This document shows positions 52,435 through 60,976 of a DNA stretch of 64,000 nt, piece by piece (position 1 is the first letter of the stretch; each line of letters opens with the position of its first letter). A model generated the notes under the pieces. That model searched no databases. It was not told the DNA's origin and was given only the letters and a program-made list of their open reading frames with translations. Where the stretch lies: contig JBMHCG010000043.1 of NCBI GenBank assembly GCA_049890035.1, positions 129,984 to 193,983 of the forward strand, in the 5' to 3' direction. The position numbers were made by a program, and so were the translations under genes. Source of the DNA: UBA11891 sp049890035 (lineage in GTDB: Bacteria > Bacteroidota > Bacteroidia > Flavobacteriales > Flavobacteriaceae).

Positions 52435-55269
52435 TTAAGGCTTTTTTTGAAGGGTAAAGGCGTGTTTTTGCAGATGTGTTGGCGTGGTTATTTCCAATAC
52501 ATAATCCCCTGGTTGTAAATAGATATTGCCATCAGCAGCCCTCTCTGATTCCTTTTGTTTTCGACCAAAAGTACTCTTGACAACCGCCTTTGTTAATGGA
52601 TAACTATGTGATGAAAACCCTTTTTCTAATCGCCCTTTGATGGCATACAGTTTTTCTCCTTTCAAGGATTTTACCGTCAGCGTGTAGTCGGTTTCTTGGG
52701 CCGAAAAAACCATGAAATCATAATTGGGCTGCTGCCATTTACTCCAAGGATAACGACGGGTTCCCCAAGCTTTGGAATGCTTCTTTGAATCGGGAGCAAA
52801 AATTTGCAATGGTGCTTTGTTATCCCAAGCGTGAAGCGGGGCTAAATCAGCCCTGTAAATAGAACGTCCATGGGTTCCCACCAACAGATCGTTGGCCTCG
52901 GTTTGAATCACCAAATCATGAACTGCTACGCTAGGCAATCCTTCAGCGAATGCGTGCCATCGGTTCCCTCTATCAAAAGAAACATACACGCCTCTGTCCG
53001 TACCCAGATATAGGATGTCCTCTTTTACCGCATCTTCTATTAAAACATTCACAGCCGCTGCTGGTAAGTTTCCTGCCAGAGACTGCCACTGTTTACCACT
53101 ATCATCACTAATATAAACATAGGGCTTGAAGTCATCCTTACGATACCCATTAAGGGTAGCATAAACACGGCTCTTTCGATGCTGTGAGGCCACTACTCGA
53201 CTCACCCACAGGTCGCTGGGCAGATTTGTTGATAACAATTCCCAGTCCACACCACCATTGGGTGTTCGGTAAATCTGTCCATCATCACTTCCGGTGTATA
53301 GCAACCCAAATTGGAACGGTGACTCACTAAGGGTGGTAAGCGTCCCATAAGCAACATTTCCCTTTTTTCCTCCCTGGGTCAAATCGGGAGACAAGGCCTC
53401 CCAATCCCGCCCTTGATTGAACGATCGGTGCAACTTGTTACTGCCTATATAGAGAATATCTTGATTGTGAACGGACAGGGCTATGGGAGTTTGCCAATTG
53501 AATCGGAGCGGCGATTCTCCCAATTCGTGCTTAGGTTGTAACGCATCACGGCTTCCATTTTTCAAATCCAATCGATAATAATTTCCAAACTGAAAGCCGG
53601 TATACACAATATCACTATTGCGACGGTCGATGGCTACTTGCATCCCATCACCTCCCAAAATACGCTTCCATGGATAGCTTCCGCTGGCCTGCCATTGTCT
53701 GTTTTCAGAAGCGTTGTGAGGGCCTTTCCAAACGCCGTTGTCTTGCAATCCCCCATAGACATGATAGGGCGTTTCGTAATCGACATTGATGGCATAAAAT
53801 TGTCCCACTTGAGGGCTGTTGTTTTTACTCCAGTGCGCCCCATCGGTATACGTTATATTGACCCCACCATCGTTTCCGTTGATTAAGTGCCCAGGCTGAT
53901 TGGGATTGATCCACAAAGCATGGTGATCTGAGTGAACATTGGGCTTTGATAAACTCTGGAATGTTTTTCCGCCATCATTGGAGCCTAGGAAAGGAACTCC
54001 ATAGATGTATATTTTATCTGAATTGAAAGGAGCTACATGAATGTGCCCAAAATAATAACCATAACTGTAGTAAACACCATTGAGATAATCTTCATGGGTT
54101 TTGAACCAGGTCTGTCCTCCATCTGTACTTTTGTATACCTCAGCACCAACAACGGGAGTGTCGAATAATTGGGCATTGGCATCTTCCAGGTACGTTGCCA
54201 AATCAATTGGTTTCACTGCTCCCGTTCGAACTTGATTTTTTAAATTCTCAGCTCGGTATTTTTCATGGAAGCCGTTACGTTTTAAATAATTATTAATTTT
54301 TTTATTGGGCAACGCCAAAAAGTCATCCACCGCCATTTTTTTGAATGCCTCTTTGGTCAGTTCATCCGATTTTTTTGGGACTTCTTTTTCTCTTCGAAAT
54401 TGACTGTCATGGATGGCGTACAGGATTTGATCGTCAAAGATCGTAATCCCAATGCGTCCTACGCCTTCCCCGGTGGGAAAACCATTTGAACCGGTACTAA
54501 TCTTTCGCCAACTTTGACCAGCGTCTTCACTTTTATAAATCCCCGAATGCGATCCGTTTCCAGTAAAATTCCATGCTTTCCGATCTTTTTCCCATGCTGT
54601 GGCATACAAGGTTGAAAAATCATTGGGTACCTTTGCCATATCAATAATCCCTGTTTGGTCATTGATGAAAAGGGTTTGTTCCCATGTGGTGCCCCCATCT
54701 TCTGTAACAAAGACCCCCCGCTGTAGATTTGGAGTATACAAATGGCCGGTAACCCCTACTACTAGGTGATTGGGATTGTCTGGATGGATCAGAATTTTAC
54801 CAATGTGGTGACTGTCTGCCAAACCATGGTGGGTCCATGTAGCCCCGTTGTCCATCGTACGCAACATTCCAATACCGGCATAAGAGGAACGTGAAGCATT
54901 GTTTTCCCCCGTTCCTACCCAGAGCGTTCGACTGGGCCAATGCATGGCAATCTCACCCACATTCTGGGTGGGAGCATTGTCCATAATTGCTGTGAAACTA
55001 ATTCCATTATCAAGTGTGTGCCACACACCTCCGGAGGCATATGCCACATAAAATTCAGTGGGTTGGTTTGGATTAACTGCCAAAGCTACCACCCGACCGC
55101 TCATGATAGACGGACCTATATTTTGAAAGGGAATATTTTTTACCAAAGATTCATTCACCAATTGTTCCTGATCGGAAACCGACTGAAACCAAGCCGAAGC
55201 AGGAGTCGGTTGTGCCCCCACCAATTGTACAAAGATCAAACCTATCCAAACACACCAAAATTGCCTCAT
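52435..55269 (-). CDS. Second secreted VPS10/sortilin-like beta-propeller protein
   Basis: 944 residues with a signal peptide (about 1-19, ending LVGAQ). Same architecture as the gene at 19981: N-terminal FQNIGPSIMSGRVVALAV, repeated GGTTWE and DGGQTWFK blades, and propeller ends marked by DDGQIYRT and GTHGRSIY. A Lys-rich insert near residues 300-370 (KKMAVDDFLALP) is not in the other copy. A short beta-sandwich tail ends at 944. Function unknown; the family is often annotated as glycosyl hydrolase on propeller similarity alone. Ends 36 bases before the DUF3078 start, so co-transcription is likely. Confidence 0.85.
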   Translation of the reverse strand: MRQFWCVWIGLIFVQLVGAQPTPASAWFQSVSDQEQLVNESLVKNIPFQNIGPSIMSGRVVALAVNPNQPTEFYVAYASGGVWHTLDNGISFTAIMDNAPTQNVGEIAMHWPSRTLWVGTGENNASRSSYAGIGMLRTMDNGATWTHHGLADSHHIGKILIHPDNPNHLVVGVTGHLYTPNLQRGVFVTEDGGTTWEQTLFINDQTGIIDMAKVPNDFSTLYATAWEKDRKAWNFTGNGSHSGIYKSEDAGQSWRKISTGSNGFPTGEGVGRIGITIFDDQILYAIHDSQFRREKEVPKKSDELTKEAFKKMAVDDFLALPNKKINNYLKRNGFHEKYRAENLKNQVRTGAVKPIDLATYLEDANAQLFDTPVVGAEVYKSTDGGQTWFKTHEDYLNGVYYSYGYYFGHIHVAPFNSDKIYIYGVPFLGSNDGGKTFQSLSKPNVHSDHHALWINPNQPGHLINGNDGGVNITYTDGAHWSKNNSPQVGQFYAINVDYETPYHVYGGLQDNGVWKGPHNASENRQWQASGSYPWKRILGGDGMQVAIDRRNSDIVYTGFQFGNYYRLDLKNGSRDALQPKHELGESPLRFNWQTPIALSVHNQDILYIGSNKLHRSFNQGRDWEALSPDLTQGGKKGNVAYGTLTTLSESPFQFGLLYTGSDDGQIYRTPNGGVDWELLSTNLPSDLWVSRVVASQHRKSRVYATLNGYRKDDFKPYVYISDDSGKQWQSLAGNLPAAAVNVLIEDAVKEDILYLGTDRGVYVSFDRGNRWHAFAEGLPSVAVHDLVIQTEANDLLVGTHGRSIYRADLAPLHAWDNKAPLQIFAPDSKKHSKAWGTRRYPWSKWQQPNYDFMVFSAQETDYTLTVKSLKGEKLYAIKGRLEKGFSSHSYPLTKAVVKSTFGRKQKESERAADGNIYLQPGDYVLEITTPTHLQKHAFTLQKKP

Positions 55270-55378
55270 GTTACATTGCTTTTAAGGCTGTTAAAGTATA
55301 ATAATTTGTGCAGTAAACAAGAGAATAATCCAAAGAAGGAGCTCTTTGTTTGGCAGAAAATCCGTTACCTTAGTCCAT

Positions 55379-56671
55379 ATGAAATATACTCCTCTACCCG
55401 CTCATTGTTATCAAGCAAACCGATCTCGATTTGGGCAGGCAATGCAACCCAAAAGCCTTGCCATTTTTAACTCCAACGATCTGTATCCCATCAGTGCGGA
55501 CAGCACACTCCCGTTTGCTCAACACACCGACATGCTTTATTTGACGGGGGTGCACCAAGAAGAGACCATCCTATTGATTTTTCCCGATGCTGCAGACGCT
55601 ACGCAAAGGGAAATTTTGTTTTTACGGGAGACCAACGAACACATTGCCGTTTGGGAAGGGGCCAAACTAACGCAAGATCAGGCACGAGAAAGAACGGGTA
55701 TCCAAACCATCCATTGGGTGGATGATTTTGAACGCATCTTTTTTGAACTCGCTGCACAATGTGACACGTTCTATTTCAATAAAAATGAACATTACCGAGC
55801 CGCAGTAGAAACACAAACCCGAGAGGATCGCTTTATAGAATGGGCAAAGAAAAACTACCCAGCTCATCAAACAGCACGCAGCAATCCTATTTTACAACAA
55901 CTCCGGGCTATAAAATCGAAAGAAGAAATTCAACAGATAGCACACGCCTGTACCATCACAGAGAAAGGATTCCGAAGAATTCTCCCTTTTGTCAAACCAG
56001 GCGTATGGGAATTTGAAATCGAAGCTGAATTCAGTCATGAATTTTTACGACAACGAGCCGATGGTTTTGCCTACCAACCCATTATTGCCGGTGGCAAGAA
56101 CAGCAATGTTTTACATTATCTCGAAAACAGCCGTCAGTGTCAAGAAGGGGATTTGCTGTTAATGGATGTTGGAGCAAGCTATGGATATTATCACAGTGAC
56201 ATGACCCGAACCATCCCTGTTTCCGGTCGATTTACAGCCCGACAACGCGCCGTATACGAAGCGGTTTTACGTGTTAAAAAGGAAGCAACCCAAGCACTAC
56301 GACCGGGTGTACTCTGGAAAGAATTTCATGTAGAAGTAGGAAAACTCATGACACGTGAGCTGCTTTCTCTGGGACTCTTAAGCAAAGTTGACATCCAAAA
56401 TGAAGATCCCAAAAGACCTGCCTATAAAAAGTACTTTATGCATGGCACCTCGCACCACTTGGGCTTGGATACACATGACTACGGACTATTACATCTTCCT
56501 ATGGAGGCCAATATGGTCTTCACTGTCGAACCTGGGATATACATTCCTGAAGAAGGATTTGGTGTTCGGCTCGAAGACAATGTTGTTATTCAAAATGATG
56601 GGGAACCGATCAACCTCATGGCAGGCATTCCCGTTGAACCCGATGCTATAGAAACGTTGATGAATTCTTAA
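55379..56671 (+). CDS. pepP: Xaa-Pro aminopeptidase (aminopeptidase P, M24B)
   Basis: 430 residues from the ATG at 55379 (MKYTPLPAHCYQANR); the earlier in-frame TTG adds eleven residues without support. Removes N-terminal residues before proline. Metal ligands are visible: two Asp in LLMDVGASYGYYHSDMTRT, His in HGTSHHLGLDTHD, Glu in TVEPGIYI and Glu in RLEDNVV. The N-terminal 170 residues are the aminopeptidase-P-specific domain. Its TAA overlaps the ancestral stop of the convergent broken gene. Confidence 0.93.
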   Translation: MKYTPLPAHCYQANRSRFGQAMQPKSLAIFNSNDLYPISADSTLPFAQHTDMLYLTGVHQEETILLIFPDAADATQREILFLRETNEHIAVWEGAKLTQDQARERTGIQTIHWVDDFERIFFELAAQCDTFYFNKNEHYRAAVETQTREDRFIEWAKKNYPAHQTARSNPILQQLRAIKSKEEIQQIAHACTITEKGFRRILPFVKPGVWEFEIEAEFSHEFLRQRADGFAYQPIIAGGKNSNVLHYLENSRQCQEGDLLLMDVGASYGYYHSDMTRTIPVSGRFTARQRAVYEAVLRVKKEATQALRPGVLWKEFHVEVGKLMTRELLSLGLLSKVDIQNEDPKRPAYKKYFMHGTSHHLGLDTHDYGLLHLPMEANMVFTVEPGIYIPEEGFGVRLEDNVVIQNDGEPINLMAGIPVEPDAIETLMNS

Positions 56672-57600
56672 TTTTTTGCAGGAAAAACAATTTCCGTTTT
56701 CAAGTCCGCGGCTGCGGTTTCTTTGGGATTGTTCCAGTAAATCTCCATGGGAGGTCTTTTTCCGAGCGGCTTAAATTTTTTTGCCCGCTGGTGCATCATC
56801 CCTGCTGATCAGGCATTGGCTATATGTCGGTATGGCCCTTTGTGAACAATCGAATACGCTGACATTGCTGGTAGGGTTCCTGTTTCATATGCAGCAGACA
56901 GTTCTTTGGGTAACTGAATCATCGGAAGGGCAGCCGTATAAACAACCTTTTGACCGACAAGGTCTCAGCGATGATAGATGCTAAAAGGGGCTCCAACTTG
57001 CAAATTTTTCCAATCCTGGTGAACGTATTGCATGAGTTGTTCAAAATCTTTCTCCATGGACTCACCGATTTCGTGAATCGCCGTCTTTCGCTTCAATCCA
57101 ACATAGGAAACAGCTTCTAAACTTTTGATTCCTTGAAAGGATAGTTCAGACTGGGTTTTACCTGTTTTAATCCAATCCTTTAATAACCGTAAGCCTCTTT
57201 GATAATCGGAATGAATGTAGGCTGTCATGGATTTTTTCATCCAAAACAAAAAGAAGGGCAAGTGACTTTCCATCGTCCATCGAACAACAGTTCCGAGCGT
57301 ACTTTCTTCCAAGTGAAAAGCTACTTTTGCAAACGATTTCCACGGTTTTAAAAATTGCAAATCCATTGCTAAATAATCGTAGCTTTCTGATTTTTCTGTC
57401 AGCATCATTTGTCCGGCACCCACAATTTTTCCATCCCATTGATAGGCGTCGCCCGAAGGAGAGACATGTACTTTACAATCGGGCTCAGCCAATAGCCAAG
57501 GTGACCATGTAGTCCAATGGTGAAGATCACTAAGTAAAGGGTAGATATGACTGACTTTTTCCTTGATGAGGATGCGTTCCTCAATTTTCATTGTAGACAT
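56668..57600 (-). pseudogene. SRPBCC-GyrI two-domain protein with two in-frame UGA codons
   Basis: The frame spans 311 codons from the ATG at 57600 to a TAA at 56668, with UGA at codon 212 (56965-56967) and codon 264 (56809-56811). Codons 1-211 encode an SRPBCC/polyketide-cyclase-like N-terminal domain (WTTWSPWLLAEPDCKV near 30, HLEESTLGTVVRWTMESH near 95) and the start of a GyrI-like effector-binding domain; codons 213-311 continue that domain in the same frame (YTAALPMIQLPKELSAA, HKGPYRHIANA, MEIYWNNPKETAAADLKT). Family members commonly have Trp at the second site (NAWS) and often Trp or Phe at the first, so TGG to TGA changes are the simplest cause. Translated alone, the first part is 211 residues. 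Probably a recent pseudogene. Confidence 0.75.
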
Positions 57601-57677
57601 GGGGGGTAGGTTTTAGTTCCACAAATTGCCGATGATTTTAACGGCCTTGTCCTACGAACATAAATAAAAAATCTGAA

Positions 57678-57800
57678 TTAGCAATCACAACCCTTTCCAC
57701 AATCCTTCTTCGATTCAGAGGAAACAAAAAAGCGGCGGTGTAGCACCCGAAGGGCTAAAAAAATTGAGATACTAACCAAAAGAAATTGAATGGTTTCCAT
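57678..57800 (-). CDS. FeoB-associated cysteine-rich membrane peptide
   Basis: 40 residues: one membrane helix (about 5-24), a basic segment HRRFF, and a C-terminal Lys/Cys tail DCGKGCDC. This is the FeoB-associated Cys-rich protein family, analogous to but distinct from FeoC, found after feoB in many Bacteroidetes. Its ATG overlaps the feoB stop (TGATG), so translation is coupled. It may bind iron or help FeoB assemble. Missed by length-filtered gene calling. Confidence 0.85.
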   Translation of the reverse strand: METIQFLLVSISIFLALRVLHRRFFVSSESKKDCGKGCDC

Positions 57801-59884
57801 CAAAGCAAGAGTTGATAAGCACCAAAGGCACTAACGTAGGCGATAAGCGTCATAAAGCCCAATTGAAGAAGGGGCCACTTCCAGCTATTGGTTTCTTTTT
57901 TGACAATTGCCAGCGTGCTCATGCATTGCATGGCAAATGCATAAAACAACATTAAAGAGATGCCCGTGGGTAAATCAAAAAGGGGGGAACCATCAGCCCG
58001 TTTCTCTTGGGCCATTTTGTTTTTAATAGGCGTTTCTTCATCGCTTCCCACACTGTAAATCGTAGCTAAACTCCCTACAAATACTTCTCTTGCAGCAAAA
58101 GAACTGATTAATGCGATACCTATTTTCCAATCGTAACCCAAAGGGCGTATAACGGGCTCAATTGCTTTTCCAAGCAAACCAATGTATGAGTGTTCCAATC
58201 GATGGGAAGCAATTTTAGCATCCAAAAGCTCGGGTGCGATCCCTTGTTCTTCTACAATGCGCTCCGCATCTGAAAAGGCTTTCCCAGGACCAAAAGAAGC
58301 CATCAACCAAAGTAAAACAGAAATGGCTAAGATGATTTTTCCTGCCTCAGTAACAAAAGATTTTGTTTTTTCCAAAACCGTAATGGCTACATTTTTTAGT
58401 AGCGGCATCTTGTAGTTTGGCATTTCAACCACAAAGTAACTTTTTTTGGTAGTTTTAAAATACCTTTTAAGAATCCAAGAAGAAAGAAGTGCCATTACAA
58501 AACCCAACAGATACAAAGCCATTAAAGTCAACCCCTGCATATTAATCCCAAGAAAGGTTTGTTCGGGAATAACAAGGGATATTAAAATAAGATATACAGG
58601 TAACCGAGCGGAACAGGTAGTAAACGGAGTGACTAGTATGGTCAACAACCGTTCTTTCCAATTTTCGATATTTCGTGTCGCCATTACCGCTGGAATGGCA
58701 CAAGCCGTACCAGAAATTAGAGGAATAACGCTTTTTCCACTCAATCCAAATCGTCGCAAGCCTCGATCCATTAAAAATACGACCCGACTCATGTAACCCG
58801 ACTCTTCCAAAAGCGCTATAAATAAAAATAAAAATGCAATTTGAGGAATAAATATGACGATCCCCCCAAGGCCCGGGATGACCCCTTCGGACAACAAACT
58901 AGTAAACAATCCCGGTGGCAGTTGTACATTGATCCATTCACTTAATTGAGCAAAACTAGAATCGATAAAATCCATTGGGACACTACTCCAATCATAGATA
59001 GATTGAAAAATCAACAACAGAAGTGCAAAGAAGAAAACATAACCCCAAAATTTGTGGACTAAAATACGATCGATTCGGCTCCGCCAATCTGAAGCAGCCG
59101 TCCGATCCACACGATATACTTTTTTCAGGATTCCATTGATAATTTGATACCGTTTGATGGTTTCTTTTTGTTGCAGCCGTTTGAGAGCGGCATCGCTTTG
59201 TATTTTAAAATCAGTGGCATCCTGAATGCGATTGCGTTCAATTGAAGAGAAGTTAACGTCTTGTGTAATAACCAACCAAAGCTTGTAAAGCGATTCATCG
59301 GGAAAGGTTTTCTGAAGTCGTTGAAAATACTCTGGATCAATAGATTCAAGGGCTAACAGCGGTGTGGTTGGTAGGCTGCGGTAAGCGATGATCGCTTTTT
59401 TGATGGCTTCAATCCCTTCTTGCTGACGCATACTGGTCAGTATTACTTCCGTTCCTAAGTGTTCTTGTAGTGTGATGCTATCCAACTCAATCCCCTTGCG
59501 CTGCATTTGATCTGCCATATTAATCACTAAAAGAGTGGGGATTCCCAAATCCTTGATTTGTGTAAACAACAAGAGATTGCGCTTTAAGTTCTCAACGTCT
59601 GTGACAACCACAGCTACATCCGGAAAATCTTTGTTATTGCGATTCAAAAGTAGTTCAATGACAACACTTTCATCCATAGATGAGGCATTGAGACTATAGG
59701 TGCCTGGAAGATCTAAGATTTGTGCCTTTGTGGTTCGATCCAAACGGCACCGTCCTTCTTTTTTCTCCACCGTTATTCCGGGGTAGTTACCAACTTTTTG
59801 TTTCAGCCCAGTCAAAGCATTGAACACCGATGTTTTACCTGTGTTTGGATTTCCAATCAGTGCAACTTTGATGTATTGTGCCAT
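57800..59884 (-). CDS. feoB: Ferrous iron transporter B
   Basis: 694 residues. N-terminal GTPase domain with G1 GNPNTGKTS at 11-19, G3 DLPGTYSL near 58 and G4 NMAD near 122. The GDI-like helical spacer follows, then a membrane domain from about 275 with two Gate motifs (RVVFLMDRGLRRFGLSGKSVIP near 365 and the later REVFVGSLATIYSVG). Imports Fe2+ across the inner membrane. Two bases after feoA; the Cys-rich peptide follows. Confidence 0.97.
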   Translation of the reverse strand: MAQYIKVALIGNPNTGKTSVFNALTGLKQKVGNYPGITVEKKEGRCRLDRTTKAQILDLPGTYSLNASSMDESVVIELLLNRNNKDFPDVAVVVTDVENLKRNLLLFTQIKDLGIPTLLVINMADQMQRKGIELDSITLQEHLGTEVILTSMRQQEGIEAIKKAIIAYRSLPTTPLLALESIDPEYFQRLQKTFPDESLYKLWLVITQDVNFSSIERNRIQDATDFKIQSDAALKRLQQKETIKRYQIINGILKKVYRVDRTAASDWRSRIDRILVHKFWGYVFFFALLLLIFQSIYDWSSVPMDFIDSSFAQLSEWINVQLPPGLFTSLLSEGVIPGLGGIVIFIPQIAFLFLFIALLEESGYMSRVVFLMDRGLRRFGLSGKSVIPLISGTACAIPAVMATRNIENWKERLLTILVTPFTTCSARLPVYLILISLVIPEQTFLGINMQGLTLMALYLLGFVMALLSSWILKRYFKTTKKSYFVVEMPNYKMPLLKNVAITVLEKTKSFVTEAGKIILAISVLLWLMASFGPGKAFSDAERIVEEQGIAPELLDAKIASHRLEHSYIGLLGKAIEPVIRPLGYDWKIGIALISSFAAREVFVGSLATIYSVGSDEETPIKNKMAQEKRADGSPLFDLPTGISLMLFYAFAMQCMSTLAIVKKETNSWKWPLLQLGFMTLIAYVSAFGAYQLLL

Positions 59885-59886
59885 AA

Positions 59887-60111
59887 TTAGTTGCGTTCAA
59901 TCTCAATAAGGGCTGCAACGTCTTTTCGAATGGCCATGTGGCAACCGTCAATTTCTAAATAGAGCGGACAACTGAAGGGCGCTTTGTGAAGTAAACATAC
60001 TTTATTCCCTGGCAAACACCCCATTTCAATTAATTTGAGTGGGAGTTTTTCTGTTTCAAAAGCAACGATGGTTGCGTCTTGTCCAGGTTCCAAAGAATCA
60101 AGAAAGGGCAT
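59887..60111 (-). CDS. feoA: Ferrous iron transport protein A
   Basis: 74 residues, the usual size for FeoA: a small SH3-like domain with the LPLKLIEMGCLPGNKV segment near 25-40. It binds FeoB in the cytoplasm and stimulates transport. First gene of the feoA-feoB-peptide operon, followed by feoB after two bases. Confidence 0.92.
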   Translation of the reverse strand: MPFLDSLEPGQDATIVAFETEKLPLKLIEMGCLPGNKVCLLHKAPFSCPLYLEIDGCHMAIRKDVAALIEIERN

Positions 60112-60175
60112 TATTTAGAATGATTTTAAAAGACAAAAATAGCACAAAAATGTTTAGAACCACCAGAAATTTAAA

Positions 60176-60853
60176 TTAAGGCTGCGGAAACTCTTTCTTC
60201 AATACTTGGATATCGGCAAGTAATTGTTCAACGGAAGCAGTATCAGTACCGTCATAAAAACCTCGAATGCGCCGCTGGGGATCAACCAGAACAAAATTCT
60301 CCGTATGTATCATATCATAGGGGCCACCATCACCGTCGTCTTTAGCCACAAGAAAAGATTTCCGCGCCAGGGCATAAATTTCTTTTTTCGGTCCCGTAAG
60401 CAGGTTCCATTTTTGGTCAATGACTCCTTTTTCGATGGCGTATTTTTTAAGCTGTGCCACACTATCAATCTCTGGAGTAACGCTAAAAGACAACAAGCGT
60501 ATCTGATCATCATTTTCGAATTGGGTTTGCAGCCCACGCATGTTATCAGTCATAATGGGACATATGCTGGGGCAAGTAGTAAAGAAAAAATCTGCAATAT
60601 ATATCTTGTCTTGTACCCATCGTTGGTCAATGCGTATCCCATCTTGGTTGACCAAACTAAAATCAGCTATGCGATGGTATTTTTTGACATGCTGTAAAGT
60701 ACTATCCACCAATTCAAAGTTTACCATGGCGGGCTGATAGATGGGTAAAACTTTTTGAGGTTGGAGTGCTTTGTAGAAAAGATAGAGGATCCCTATGCTA
60801 ATGGTTCCAAAAAGCATCAAAAAACGGCGGTATTTTTGAAAAAAAGAAAGCAC
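60176..60853 (-). CDS. SCO family copper chaperone / thiol oxidoreductase
   Basis: 225 residues from a GTG start, which leaves a short leader after the promoter box; an internal ATG at codon 13 would lose the basic residues before the membrane anchor (about 11-28). A thioredoxin-like fold faces the periplasm with the copper site TTCPSICPIM (Cys94, Cys98) and His183 in MIHTENF. SCO proteins deliver copper to the CuA site of cytochrome oxidase. No oxidase genes are in the window. Confidence 0.92.
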   Translation of the reverse strand: MLSFFQKYRRFLMLFGTISIGILYLFYKALQPQKVLPIYQPAMVNFELVDSTLQHVKKYHRIADFSLVNQDGIRIDQRWVQDKIYIADFFFTTCPSICPIMTDNMRGLQTQFENDDQIRLLSFSVTPEIDSVAQLKKYAIEKGVIDQKWNLLTGPKKEIYALARKSFLVAKDDGDGGPYDMIHTENFVLVDPQRRIRGFYDGTDTASVEQLLADIQVLKKEFPQP

Positions 60854-60864
60854 GTATTTTTTCT

Positions 60865-60872
60865 CAAAGGTA
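60865..60872 (-). promoter_or_regulatory. -7 promoter box TACCTTTG for the SCO gene
   Basis: An exact TAnnTTTG match on the minus strand, 11 bases before the GTG at 60853, implying a very short leader. Confidence 0.45.
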
Positions 60873-60952
60873 CATTTTGTTTGGAAAAGCCACGTCTAAA
60901 AACAACCTCTTTACAGAACGTTAAATTCCCGGCTAAAGAATCAAAAAAAGAC

Positions 60953-60960
60953 TATTTTTG
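60953..60960 (+). promoter_or_regulatory. -7 promoter box TATTTTTG for rseP
   Basis: An exact TAnnTTTG match 16 bases before the rseP ATG, on the opposite strand from the SCO promoter in the same 123-base spacer. Confidence 0.45.
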
Positions 60961-60976
60961 AGCCAATAATTACGCT

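Noticed and set aside
56781..56984. 67-codon plus-strand open frame in the apparent gap after pepP
   Set aside because: The minus strand here encodes the recognisable tail of the GyrI-like domain, so the plus frame is a shadow.
56668..57600. Genome-wide UGA to Trp recoding
   Set aside because: Many intact genes end in UGA with a neighbour starting immediately after, and Trp is encoded by UGG throughout.
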